Origin: UBA6168 sp964508135
GTDB lineage: Bacteria; Bacteroidota; Bacteroidia; Chitinophagales; Saprospiraceae
Assembly: GCA_964508135.1 (NCBI GenBank)
Contig: CAZDSU010000033.1
Coordinates: 7,280-71,279, forward strand
DNA length: 64,000 bases
Reading direction: 5' to 3'
The translations under genes were made by a program, and so were the position numbers. Numbering within the stretch: position 1 is the stretch's first letter; each line of letters starts with the position of its first letter. Of the stretch, positions 41,289 through 49,629 are shown piece after piece. Below the pieces are notes generated by a model. It did not search any database. It was not told where the DNA came from and saw only the letters and a program-made list of their open reading frames with translations.

Positions 41289-43508
41289 TCACATCCTGAA
41301 CGTATAAGTGTACTTCACCACCACTGCCCGGTCGTCGCTGAAGGGCAGGTGCGGTGTTTCCCTTGTCCTGTCGCTGTTTAGCAGGTCGTTGAAGACGATG
41401 TAGAGGTCGTTGCCTTCTCTTGGATTGTAGCGCAGGCGCATGTTTTCGACGAATACCTGTTCGTCGCTGTTGTATTGCAAGAAGGCGGCGAGGCTTAGTT
41501 TGGTGTTGAAGAGGTACTCCGCCTTGAGCTTACCGATTTGGGCAATGTAGTGCTGCCCCCTTTCATCAAAATCCGCCCGATTGTACTGGTAGGTGCCTTC
41601 GAGGCGCAGGTGGGACGATACAATCCAGCGGGGCATCAGGCTTGCCGACAAAAGCGTTCCATCGTAAAATCCTCCAGCCTTTATTTCTGTAAAAACACCT
41701 ATTTTATTGGCGTCGGGTGTGCCAAAAACGGCAGTCCCCTGCACAAAATCATAGCTCCCAACTAGAACTTCACTATCACCAAGGTCAAAATCCTCCAGAA
41801 CATATTCGCTTGTCGGGCTTAGGAATGCAGCCAATTGCCAGCCAGTTTTGGACTTCATTTCAAAGCCTGTTTCAATGGCTGCCGTCTCCGTTTTTCCAGA
41901 AACAAAATTGCGCAGCGCATAAGCTGCCAGAAAGATCCGGAAGTTCAACAACTTGGCTTTTTCATCCATCAGCCAGCCATAGCTAAGTCCGATTTTTCCA
42001 CCATCAAACGTTTCCCGCTCCTCGAAGCCCATACCTGGCGACCAGTCTTTTCCCGCACGGGTGAAGCCCAAATCGTAGGCAAAACCATCGTACCGCCGCC
42101 GCTGCCAATTGAGAAAAATGCGGGAGGGGTCGAGGGAAAAGGCTTTATTTTTCTGTCCATTTTCAAAGGACTGCGCCCATTTTGCGGCAAGATACTCATC
42201 GCCGACCACCCTCACGGTGGCATCGAAACCGTAGGTGGTGTTGTGGTTGCCGTTGAAATCCGTGCGGTTGGTGGCGATGGCGCCGAGATAACTGTACTGG
42301 TTGAATGCCTGTCGCCGCACCCGCAGCACCGAGAAGTTCTCCGATTGAAGGCTGTCGGTGGGCGCTGCGGTCTGCATGGTCAGGAAGCCGAGGTCGTGCT
42401 TCTCGATGCGGCCTTGTATTCTCGCCCCGCCATAGATGCGCACCTGGTCTTCGTCGGTTATGCCAATACGGCGGCTGTAAAATAGGCGGTTGTTGCCCTC
42501 AAACTGGAAGTCGAAAATGCTGGCACGCTCCAGAAAAAACTGCCGCTTTTCTGGTAAGAAAAGGTCAAAACGAGTGAGGTTCACCTGCTGGTCGTCCACC
42601 TCCACTTGGGCAAAATCGGTGTTGGCCGTCAAGTCGAGGGTCAGGTTGCTGGTGAGGCTGTACTTGAGGTCAAGCCCAGCCTCTATTTTGGGCTCGTTTT
42701 CGGTGCGGTAGCCTTTGTGGTCGGCAGTCAATTTACTGGTTTGCTGGAAGCCCCCCAAAATGTATGGGGTAAGGTAAAGCGGCTTTCTGCTTTGAAGCCC
42801 TTGAAAGCGGTACTTCTGCATCTGAGAGGGTTTCCAAGCGCCCATTTCGCCCCAGTTGAGCGGCACAAGCGGGTGCATTACCTGCTCGTTTTTTGCGGCG
42901 AGGAACCACCACATCGTGCTGCCCATAACCGCCTCGCCATTGCGTTCCTGAAAGCGCAGGCTCGACCAAGGAATGCGGATTTCAGCGCTCCAGCCCCAAG
43001 GTTGGCGGGCGGCAGCAGCGTCCCAATATGTGTTCCAGTCAATGCTGATGCTCGTTTCGAAGTCCTGTGCGTCGTTGGACACCGTGCCGTCCCAGCGTAG
43101 GCCGGCGGGCGTGGTGAAGAAGGCGAGGCCGTTTTCGTTGTCGTTGTAGCTGTCAACGACGAAGCCGAAATAGTCCGACGAACCTTCGAGCGCATCCCGC
43201 TTGTAAGTAGTGGCGCGGTAAAGCGAACTGTCGGAGAGGTACATTCGGCCGGCAAGGTAGAGGTAGTTCTCGTCGTAGGCAAAAAACACTTCGGAGCGCT
43301 CGGTGGGTGGCAGCCCGTAGTTGGGCACTTGTTGTTGTAAAACAGTGGGAGGCACGGCATCCCAAGCAGTCTCATCCACCTGTCCATCCAAGTTGACCAG
43401 CCCGACCAGGCGGACGGCGTCCATGATGTTCAAGTTGTTTTGTGAAAAAAGCGGCGCTGGGCCAAGCAAAAAGATGGCAAGGTAAAGTTGGTAAAAAGTG
43501 GATTTCAT
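41289..43508 (-). CDS. DUF5916-type outer-membrane protein with CBM9-like N-terminus
   Basis: 739 residues with a signal peptide (MKSTFYQLYLAIFLLGPAPLFS). The N-terminal domain resembles family-9 carbohydrate-binding modules (LVGLVNLDGQVDETAWDAVP, VFFAYDENYLYLAGRMYLSD, AEIRIPWSSLRF). The remaining part matches DUF5916 with many barrel-like strands (LDLTANTDFAQVEVDDQQVN, LTRFDLFLPEKRQFFLERAS, FYSRRIGI) and ends VVKYTYTFRM. This architecture is widespread in Bacteroidota and presumed outer-membrane. Whether it binds sugar is unknown. ATG 43508 gives the signal. A TACCTTTG box lies 38 bases upstream, and the gene is divergent from the methyltransferase. Confidence 0.83.
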   Translation of the reverse strand: MKSTFYQLYLAIFLLGPAPLFSQNNLNIMDAVRLVGLVNLDGQVDETAWDAVPPTVLQQQVPNYGLPPTERSEVFFAYDENYLYLAGRMYLSDSSLYRATTYKRDALEGSSDYFGFVVDSYNDNENGLAFFTTPAGLRWDGTVSNDAQDFETSISIDWNTYWDAAAARQPWGWSAEIRIPWSSLRFQERNGEAVMGSTMWWFLAAKNEQVMHPLVPLNWGEMGAWKPSQMQKYRFQGLQSRKPLYLTPYILGGFQQTSKLTADHKGYRTENEPKIEAGLDLKYSLTSNLTLDLTANTDFAQVEVDDQQVNLTRFDLFLPEKRQFFLERASIFDFQFEGNNRLFYSRRIGITDEDQVRIYGGARIQGRIEKHDLGFLTMQTAAPTDSLQSENFSVLRVRRQAFNQYSYLGAIATNRTDFNGNHNTTYGFDATVRVVGDEYLAAKWAQSFENGQKNKAFSLDPSRIFLNWQRRRYDGFAYDLGFTRAGKDWSPGMGFEERETFDGGKIGLSYGWLMDEKAKLLNFRIFLAAYALRNFVSGKTETAAIETGFEMKSKTGWQLAAFLSPTSEYVLEDFDLGDSEVLVGSYDFVQGTAVFGTPDANKIGVFTEIKAGGFYDGTLLSASLMPRWIVSSHLRLEGTYQYNRADFDERGQHYIAQIGKLKAEYLFNTKLSLAAFLQYNSDEQVFVENMRLRYNPREGNDLYIVFNDLLNSDRTRETPHLPFSDDRAVVVKYTYTFRM

Positions 43509-43546
43509 AAAGTCGGGAATTTGGACACGACGCCAGGATGCTGCGT

Positions 43547-43554
43547 CAAAGGTA
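43547..43554 (-). promoter_or_regulatory. -7 box of the DUF5916 gene
   Basis: TACCTTTG on the minus strand, an exact TAnnTTTG match 38 bases before the ATG. It lies 46 bases from the divergent methyltransferase promoter box. Confidence 0.5.
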
Positions 43555-43600
43555 AGTTGGGGTTCGGAACTAACCACCAAAGGAAATGTATAAGTTCCGT

Positions 43601-43608
43601 TAGTTTTG
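43601..43608 (+). promoter_or_regulatory. -7 box of the methyltransferase gene (near-leaderless)
   Basis: TAGTTTTG, an exact TAnnTTTG match followed by CC. The coding start is only 13 bases further on, so the transcript would have a leader of roughly 5-8 bases. Confidence 0.5.
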
Positions 43609-43621
43609 CCAAAAATCAGCA

Positions 43622-44446
43622 GTGAAAAACATCGCCCGCAAGCTTTTCTACACCATGCCTCCCGCTTGGCGGTTCGCTGTCCGGCGGCTCTATTACCTTC
43701 CGCTCGACACCTGGGAAGCAGTGACTGGTCAGCGTAATAACCTCATGCCCCCCCGTGGCATGATTTACACGGGCAGTGGCGATTTCCGACGTGCGGGCGA
43801 GCAGTCGGTGGCCAATTTTAGGGAGTTTTGTGGCTTGGAATCCAGCCACAGTGTCCTTGACATTGGCAGTGGCATTGGACGGATAGCACTCCCGCTCACC
43901 AGTTTTTTGGGTGAAAACGGACGCTACGAAGGCTTCGATGTGGTTAAAAAGGGCGTGGACTGGTGCCAGCAACATATCACTACCCGCTTTCCAAACTTCC
44001 GCTTCCAGTATATTTCCCTTAAAAACGACCTCTACCGCTCGGACGGCAACAAGGCCAGTGGCTTTCGTTTTCCCTATGATGACGGCAGCTTAGACTTTGC
44101 CATCGCCAATTCCGTCTTCACGCACATGTTGCCAGATGAGGTGGACAATTACCTCGGCGAACTGCACCGGGTGTTGCGCACCGGTGGCGTTTGCTACCTT
44201 ACTTTTTTTCTTTTTGATGAAAAAACGGCCTGGCCTGAGGGCTTCGGATTCCCGCACAACTACGGCTATTACCGCCTGATGGACGACGTTGTGAAGAGCG
44301 CCAACGTTGCTTTTGAGGAAAAACACCTGCGCAGCATGGCTTCCAATCAGGGTTTTGAGGTTCACCAACTTTTGTATGGTTATTGGCGAGGGCTACCGAA
44401 GGTAGGCTGCAAGGACTTTCAAGACATTGTTGTGCTCAAGAAATGA
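43622..44446 (+). CDS. Class I SAM-dependent methyltransferase
   Basis: 274 residues, starting at a GTG codon (an AAAAATCAGCA stretch precedes it). Motif I is VLDIGSGIGRIALPLTSFLG; the acidic end of beta-2 is GFDVVKKGVDWC; post-motif DFAIANSVFTHMLPDEVDNY leads into LGELHRVLRTGGVCYLTFFL. This is the Methyltransf_11/25 pattern of small-molecule or lipid/sugar methyltransferases. The substrate is unknown. The first 40 residues (MPPAWRFAVRRLYYLPLDTW) are basic and aromatic and may contact membranes. The gene is divergent from DUF5916. A perfect 9-bp hairpin at 44470-44490 follows. Confidence 0.85.
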   Translation: MKNIARKLFYTMPPAWRFAVRRLYYLPLDTWEAVTGQRNNLMPPRGMIYTGSGDFRRAGEQSVANFREFCGLESSHSVLDIGSGIGRIALPLTSFLGENGRYEGFDVVKKGVDWCQQHITTRFPNFRFQYISLKNDLYRSDGNKASGFRFPYDDGSLDFAIANSVFTHMLPDEVDNYLGELHRVLRTGGVCYLTFFLFDEKTAWPEGFGFPHNYGYYRLMDDVVKSANVAFEEKHLRSMASNQGFEVHQLLYGYWRGLPKVGCKDFQDIVVLKK

Positions 44447-44469
44447 ACGGAAATGGGCTAAAAAAGAAG

Positions 44470-44490
44470 GTCAAAGCACAGCTTTGACCC
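44470..44490. terminator. Short hairpin after the methyltransferase gene
   Basis: GGTCAAAGC pairs exactly with GCTTTGACC around a 3-base loop, with an A-run in front on the plus strand. No T-run follows. The rest of the 431-base gap to 44877 is AT-rich and shows no gene I can support; a 74-codon frame there lacks coding character. Confidence 0.5.
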
Positions 44491-44877
44491 CCTGAATAAA
44501 CACCTAAAACCCTATTAAATTTTGAATTTTGTGGGGATTGCTTGGTTCGGGCGTTATAACTCGATTAAAATGTGGAACAAACGAGAATTGTTCGCAGCAA
44601 ATGAAAAAAAATTTCTATTTAAATAAGAATGGCCCCGAACGCCTTGAATTTGCAGCATTTCAATGGTTTTGCTTTTTTGTTAAATTGGAAAACATTAAAT
44701 TGCCCCATATTTGCGTTATGACATGTGGTCAATTGGTATTCAGCAAGTTATGATGGCGGCTAAATAAAATCGGAGCAGGGCAAAATTCAGCCCTGCTCAA
44801 CAACAAAGTGCTACCTGTGCAGCGTTTTGTCGTCAAAGCAGCCGAATCATTTCACGCAAATACCAAAGCAACGTCAC

Positions 44878-46734
44878 ATGAAGTTTCAAATCCGTGTTTT
44901 TTCTTTTGCATTCCTAGTCCTCACGGCCGTCTCGGCCATCTCCCAAGAGGCAGTTCCAGAATACACCGTTCAAGTCGGTAGCTACGCCAACCCAAAGCCC
45001 GGCGATTTTACCCAGTTGCAATCGCACGGTTTCGTGTATGCCACCAAGCGCCCGGCCCATACCGATGTGTTCATCGGCGGCTACGGCACTGAGGCCGAGG
45101 CTGGCCAAATGCTCGCCACCCTCCAACTTTTCGGCTACGGCAACGCTGCCGTAACCAAGTTGAACACCGATGGTGGACAGCCTGCTACCATCATCCAGTT
45201 GGCCACGAAGCGCATTGGCGACAAAATCAATTGGGAAGAGTACCTGCCAGCTGGTCAGCTTTACGTCCTGCTCAGTGGCAACCAGTTGAAAATCCTTGCA
45301 GGCATCTTCCCGGACGTGCCTTCGGCAAAAGCGCACTTGGCCAAGTTGCAGCAAGTGGGCTTCAAAGATGCTTTTGTGAAAAACATGAACAACGTGCTGT
45401 TGCACGAAGTCACTGATTTTGAAATGGGCGGGGCACCAAAGAGGCCCCTGATTCCGCTTGTTTTCGAAGAAAAAAAAGAGGAAAAAGCGCTTGAAAAGCC
45501 CAAAACGGAAGTTGAACCCAAAAAACAGGATGTACCAAAAACCTACGAGGAAGTGGCAATAGTGGTACCCGAGACCAAAGCTGCCGCAGAAATGACCCCA
45601 AAAGGTGCCGAAACGAAAGTTGTCGCACCGGACAAAGCAAAATCGGAGCCTGACAAGGCCGATCCGATTAAAGCTGAACCTGTCAAGGCCGAACACGTCA
45701 AGGCCGCCGCACCTCCTCCAACGCCCATCAGCTTTGAAGCAGACCTGCCCGACATCCGGCCCAACGTGAAACGCACTTCAGCCTATGAGTTGCAGAAAAC
45801 ATTGAAGCTGGAAGGCTCCTACAAAGGTTCGCTCGACGGCTTCTACGGCAAGGGAACCCGCTCGGCTTACGACCAAGCACTGGCCAACAACCGCCAACTA
45901 CAGAAGTACCGCATACTGGCAAAGTACATGGCCACACCCACAGAGGACGCCGCCAAGGGCACAGTCCAATACAATATCAACCACCTGTGGGACGACCCAA
46001 AAACCTCGGTAGACGGCCTCGCTGCCGCAAAAACGCCCATCGCAAAGGCGTACCGTGCCTACTTCAAGTACGTGAACGAAGGCCAAAGCAAGGACGTGAA
46101 CTGGCTGATGAACGAGGCTATCAAAGAAGCATTTGCGGGCAAAAAATCGGCTTTCGCCAAATTTGACCCGACCGTTCGGTACGCCTACGAGGACATTGAC
46201 CAGATGCTTACGCACCTGCGCTACATCCACGAGGTGTCGTCGGACAGTCCGGCAGCACCATGCTGGCTCTTCCGCAAACACCCTGCCCCAGCGCTCAAGG
46301 CGTTCAGTTCACAAGGCACCGACAGCAACCTCAAGCTGCAAGCTTGTGGTGGCTTTTGGGAATGGGAGGAGGTGAAGGTGTTGGACGCCATTGCCAAAGA
46401 CCTCTGCGGCCTGGGCCAAATTAGCGAGGCGGCTTGCGCAAAAAGCCAGTCGCAGCTCGCACAGCTCTACCTCACCCCCAAGGCGCTGACCGACGAGGAG
46501 CGCAAGGCCGCAGAAGCTTGGAACGCGAAGCTCTGGCAGGGCATCGAGGGCTGGTCGAGCCGTGACCTGATGCTGGCTGAAATCGCTACCGCGCTGAAAA
46601 TCAGCTATTTGCAAACCGAGGTGTTGTTTGAGGACTTTTTCATGGACGAAGGATTCACGGAAAAAGAAGCCAAAGCGCTCGGCCTTCAAGCCATGAAGGT
46701 GCTAGTCGGACACCACTTGGAGCGGTTTATTTGA
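44878..46734 (+). CDS. Exported SPOR-like/peptidoglycan-binding-like protein
   Basis: 618 residues. A signal peptide (MKFQIRVFSFAFLVLTAVSA) is followed by two SPOR-like segments: YTVQVGSYANPKPGDFTQLQ with TDVFIGGYGTEAEAGQMLAT, then LYVLLSGNQLKILAGIFPDV with AKAHLAKLQQVGFKDAFVK. SPOR domains bind denuded glycan strands. A Lys/Glu/Pro-rich linker (about 205-295) contains the repeated word KAEPVKAEHVKA. Next is a peptidoglycan_binding_1-like helix bundle, SAYELQKTLKLEGSYKG with LDGFYGKGTRSAYDQAL, and a helical C-terminus of unknown type. It probably acts at the cell wall. The ATG at 44878 gives the signal. A strong terminator follows. Confidence 0.8.
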   Translation: MKFQIRVFSFAFLVLTAVSAISQEAVPEYTVQVGSYANPKPGDFTQLQSHGFVYATKRPAHTDVFIGGYGTEAEAGQMLATLQLFGYGNAAVTKLNTDGGQPATIIQLATKRIGDKINWEEYLPAGQLYVLLSGNQLKILAGIFPDVPSAKAHLAKLQQVGFKDAFVKNMNNVLLHEVTDFEMGGAPKRPLIPLVFEEKKEEKALEKPKTEVEPKKQDVPKTYEEVAIVVPETKAAAEMTPKGAETKVVAPDKAKSEPDKADPIKAEPVKAEHVKAAAPPPTPISFEADLPDIRPNVKRTSAYELQKTLKLEGSYKGSLDGFYGKGTRSAYDQALANNRQLQKYRILAKYMATPTEDAAKGTVQYNINHLWDDPKTSVDGLAAAKTPIAKAYRAYFKYVNEGQSKDVNWLMNEAIKEAFAGKKSAFAKFDPTVRYAYEDIDQMLTHLRYIHEVSSDSPAAPCWLFRKHPAPALKAFSSQGTDSNLKLQACGGFWEWEEVKVLDAIAKDLCGLGQISEAACAKSQSQLAQLYLTPKALTDEERKAAEAWNAKLWQGIEGWSSRDLMLAEIATALKISYLQTEVLFEDFFMDEGFTEKEAKALGLQAMKVLVGHHLERFI

Positions 46735-46770
46735 AGACCAAAGGCAGCGGACTATAGGTTTTAGAAAACG

Positions 46771-46812
46771 AAGCACCCCGACGGGATTTCCGCCGGGGTG
46801 CTTTTTTTTTTT
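46771..46812 (+). terminator. Strong intrinsic terminator
   Basis: AAGCACCCCG pairs with CGGGGTGCTT with an inner stem, followed by a run of eleven T. It lies 37 bases past the stop of the SPOR-like gene. Confidence 0.9.
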
Positions 46813-46889
46813 GGAATGGCACTATGCCCGAGAAAGCTAACTGACGATTGTCATTGAAAAAATGACCAATCATTCTGTCGTTTTTTACC

Positions 46890-46897
46890 TAATTTTG
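46890..46897 (+). promoter_or_regulatory. -7 box of the acyl-CoA dehydrogenase gene
   Basis: TAATTTTG followed by CG, an exact TAnnTTTG match, 67 bases before the ATG. Confidence 0.5.
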
Positions 46898-46964
46898 CGC
46901 CATAAATTTTCTCCCAAACGACATTCTTCAAGCATTTTCGACCTAACCAAATTCATTCTAACCT

Positions 46965-48152
46965 ATGTTTTTTGAACTTACAGAAGAGCAACAGGCCGTG
47001 CAACAAGCCGCCCGTGATTTTGCTCAAAACGTCTTGAAACCTGGCGTCATAGAACGTGACCGGGACATGAAATACCCAAAAGCAGAAGTGCGCCAGATGG
47101 GCGAAATGGGCTTCTTGGGAATGATGGTTTCGCCAGAATATGGCGGCGGCGGCATGGACACCCTGAGCTACGTGCTGGCCATGGAAGAGCTGTCAAAAGT
47201 GGACGCCTCCTGCTCCGTCATCATGTCCGTCAACAATTCGCTGGTTTGCTGGGGCATCCAAGCCTACGGCACCGAGGAGCAGAAGCAAAAATACCTGCCC
47301 AGGCTCGCCACCGGCGAATGGATTGGCTCCTTCTGCCTCTCCGAGCCCGAAGCCGGCAGCGACGCCACTAGCCAGCGCACCACCGCTGTGGACATGGGCG
47401 ACTACTACCTGCTCAACGGCACCAAAAACTGGATAACCAACGGAGGTACCTCGAAGGTACACCTTGTGATGGCCCAGACCAATCCCGAAAAAGCTAACAA
47501 GGGCATCAACTGCCTCATCGTGGAAACGGACTGGGAGGGCGTGGTCATCGGGGCAAAGGAGGACAAGCTCGGCATTCGGGCCTCGGACACGCACACCATC
47601 ATGTACAATGACGTGAAGGTGCCAAAATCAAACCGCATCGGCGACGACGGCTTCGGCTTCAAGTTCGCCATGATGACCCTCGAAGGAGGCCGCATCGGCA
47701 TCGCTGCGCAGGCGCTGGGCATCGCCGGCGGGGCATACGAGCTTTCACTGGACTATTCAAAGGAGCGGGCAGCTTTCGGTAAGCCCATCTCGCAGCACCA
47801 GGCCATCGCTTTCAAGTTGGCCGACATGGCCACCGACATCGAAGCGGCCAAGCTGCTGGTGTACCGTGCCGCTTGGCTCAAAGACCAGGGAATGGACTTC
47901 GGCACAGCAAGCGCCATGGCCAAGCTTTTTGCATCGGAAACGGCCATGAAACATACCGTTGAGGCCGTTCAGGTACATGGCGGCTATGGCTACGTGAAGG
48001 AGTACCACGTGGAGCGCCTCATGCGGGATGCCAAGATTACGCAGATTTATGAAGGCACCTCAGAGATACAGCGCATCGTGATATCCAGGAACATCCTGCA
48101 AGGGCAGTTGTACATCCCCATTTGGGGAAGCAAGGTAGGTCTGGAGGTATGA
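46965..48152 (+). CDS. Acyl-CoA dehydrogenase
   Basis: 395 residues. The flavoenzyme introduces a 2,3 double bond into acyl-CoA in fatty-acid or branched-chain oxidation. The three domains are clear: N-terminal helices (MFFELTEEQQAVQQAARDFA), the middle beta domain (IGSFCLSEPEAGSDATSQRT, WITNGGTSKVHLVMA) and the C-terminal helices (ERAAFGKPISQHQAIAFKLA, AVQVHGGYGYVKEYHVERLM). Glu363 in QIYEGTSEIQRIVISRNIL is the probable catalytic base. The family normally ends near RNIL-x-G; here about 15 further residues follow, the last ones encoded by a repeat also found at 8.5 kb. That suggests a repeat insertion moved the stop. A terminator follows. Confidence 0.93.
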   Translation: MFFELTEEQQAVQQAARDFAQNVLKPGVIERDRDMKYPKAEVRQMGEMGFLGMMVSPEYGGGGMDTLSYVLAMEELSKVDASCSVIMSVNNSLVCWGIQAYGTEEQKQKYLPRLATGEWIGSFCLSEPEAGSDATSQRTTAVDMGDYYLLNGTKNWITNGGTSKVHLVMAQTNPEKANKGINCLIVETDWEGVVIGAKEDKLGIRASDTHTIMYNDVKVPKSNRIGDDGFGFKFAMMTLEGGRIGIAAQALGIAGGAYELSLDYSKERAAFGKPISQHQAIAFKLADMATDIEAAKLLVYRAAWLKDQGMDFGTASAMAKLFASETAMKHTVEAVQVHGGYGYVKEYHVERLMRDAKITQIYEGTSEIQRIVISRNILQGQLYIPIWGSKVGLEV

Positions 48153-48171
48153 GGTATTGGAGGCGAGACAC
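48137..48171. repeat. Repeat sharing words with the 8.5-kb inverted repeat
   Basis: AGGTCTGGAGGTATG is identical to 8520-8534, and the following GGAGGCGAGACA matches GGAGGCCGAGACA there with one gap. This copy overlaps the last codons of the acyl-CoA dehydrogenase gene. Confidence 0.65.
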
Positions 48172-48211
48172 TCCTGGAAAATTGACAAAGATTTATAGCA
48201 CAAATAGTTAG

Positions 48212-48241
48212 GGCGGTGGCTTTAGGGCTACCGCCTTTTTT
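48212..48241 (+). terminator. Intrinsic terminator of the acyl-CoA dehydrogenase gene
   Basis: GGCGGTGGC pairs with GCTACCGCC (one G-T wobble) around a 6-base loop and is followed by six T. It lies 59 bases after the stop. Confidence 0.85.
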
Positions 48242-48287
48242 ATTTTTGAACTCATTACCGGTATTCCAAAATGCCAGCACTATTCAA

Positions 48288-49343
48288 TTAAATAAAATCC
48301 ACATCCACATAATAAGGATACCGCATTAGGTACTCAATGGCCTGGCTGATGTCGTAGTCCTCGTGTACTGCCTTGTACAGCATCTGCGTAATGGGCACGT
48401 GCAGCTTGAGGTGGTCGGCTAGGTGCTTGGCGATTTTCAGGGTGCGAACCCCCTCTGCTATTTCGGGCATGGAGGCAAGGATTTCCTTGGTGCTGTCCCC
48501 TTGTCCCAGTCGGTAGCCGAATGTGTAGTTGCGGCTGCTCATGCTCGTGGCCGTGCAAATCAGGTCGCCGATGCCCGCCGTGCCAACGAACGGCTTTGGC
48601 GATGCGCCAAATGCCTTGCCAAAGTAAATCATCTCAATTAGCCCCCGGTTGATGAGCAATGCTTGGATGTTCTTGCCCATGCCCAAGCCGCCGAGTATGC
48701 CGCTCCCAATGGCGATGATATTCTTGAGCGCTCCAGCCAGCTCTGCCCCCAGTATTTCGTAGGTGCCAAAAACCTGAAAATGCCTGCTGCTCAATACCTT
48801 CTTGCCTGCGCTCACCACTTCATCAAACTTGCTACCAATGACCGTGGCCGTTGGTTGGCCAGCCATTATCTCGGAAGCTAGGTTGGGACCGGAGAGGCAG
48901 CCGATGCGCACCACTACGGACTCCTCCCGAATAACCTCGCTCATGGTCCGTACGCTGTTGCGGGTGATTTTGCCTTGGCGTAGCTCCTCTTCGGTCATGT
49001 TCTTTATGTCGAAACCCTTCGTGCCATGTATCAGAATATGGTAGGGACGCAGGTAGGGCGATAGGCGCTGCATCATTGGCCTGAACCCCTCGGACGTGAC
49101 GATGGGGAAAATCAACGTGCATCTTTCCGCTACTTCTTCTAGGTTGGAAGTGGCCCGAATTCTTTCGGGAAGTGGGATATTGAACACCGGGTGCCGGTGC
49201 TCGTTGTTGATAGCTTCCACCAGTTTTTCCCGACGGCTAAAAATCAGGACGTCAGTGTTGACGGCAAGCAGGTTCGACACCGCAGTGCCGAAACTGCCGG
49301 AACCAATGACGCCTGCGCAAGAATGTTGATTGTTTTTTAACAT
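48288..49343 (-). CDS. gpsA: NAD(P)H-dependent glycerol-3-phosphate dehydrogenase
   Basis: 351 residues. GpsA reduces dihydroxyacetone phosphate to sn-glycerol 3-phosphate for phospholipid synthesis. The N-terminal Rossmann motif is GVIGSGSFGTAVSNLLAV, followed by LIFSRREKLVEAINNEHRHP. In the catalytic domain, LSGPNLASEIMAGQPTATVI and ELAGALKNIIAIGSGILGGL (active-site Lys) are seen, with FVGTAGIGDLICTATSMSSR and NYTFGYRLGQG. It is typical in length (about 330-350). It is convergent with the acyl-CoA dehydrogenase gene. A TACTTTTA near-consensus box (49389-49382) lies about 39 bases upstream. Confidence 0.94.
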   Translation of the reverse strand: MLKNNQHSCAGVIGSGSFGTAVSNLLAVNTDVLIFSRREKLVEAINNEHRHPVFNIPLPERIRATSNLEEVAERCTLIFPIVTSEGFRPMMQRLSPYLRPYHILIHGTKGFDIKNMTEEELRQGKITRNSVRTMSEVIREESVVVRIGCLSGPNLASEIMAGQPTATVIGSKFDEVVSAGKKVLSSRHFQVFGTYEILGAELAGALKNIIAIGSGILGGLGMGKNIQALLINRGLIEMIYFGKAFGASPKPFVGTAGIGDLICTATSMSSRNYTFGYRLGQGDSTKEILASMPEIAEGVRTLKIAKHLADHLKLHVPITQMLYKAVHEDYDISQAIEYLMRYPYYVDVDFI

Positions 49344-49427
49344 GCTTCTTTGCTGTTTTTAGGGGGAAATTGGACAGCGGGTAAAAGTACGCCTTTTTCA
49401 AAAACGCACCTGACAGAACACCACCAT

Positions 49428-49629
49428 TTAATTCTACTTTGTTACTTTAGAATATTGAACATATCACTTTGGAAAGTAGGGGGTTTGGGGGCGGAACGCC
49501 CCCAAAGGCTCCCTCCCCCGACGAGCCGCCGAAGGCGGCGAGGAGGGGAAATGGCAGTTTTGATAAAGTTTTGGCGGCGCATCGCCCCACTTGGATAGAT
49601 TTTTTTTTAAAGTAACAAAGTAGAATTAA
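49428..49629. mobile_element. MITE-like element with 22-bp perfect terminal inverted repeats
   Basis: The ends at 49428-49449 and 49608-49629 are exact reverse complements over 22 bases, starting TTAATTCTAC and ending GTAGAATTAA. TTAA at both ends could be a target-site duplication. The 202-bp element has no credible gene. Inside are two GC-rich hairpins: TTGGGGGCG/CGCCCCCAA at 49486-49506, and GCCGCC/GGCGGC near 49526-49540. The right end provides the TAA stop codon of the MFS transporter gene. No transposase for it is in the window. Confidence 0.8.

Noticed and set aside
44529..44753. 74-codon frame in the gap before the SPOR-like gene
   Set aside because: AT-rich, irregular composition, no homology by eye and no promoter-like sequence in a sensible place.
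45480..45720. Possible tandem repeat in the Lys/Glu/Pro linker of the SPOR-like protein
   Set aside because: The KAEPVKAE-type words are short and irregular, normal for a flexible linker, and do not form a real array.
49350..49598. 82-codon frame inside the MITE-like element
   Set aside because: It runs through the inverted repeat and GC-rich hairpins and gives an Arg/Pro-rich sequence with no coding features.
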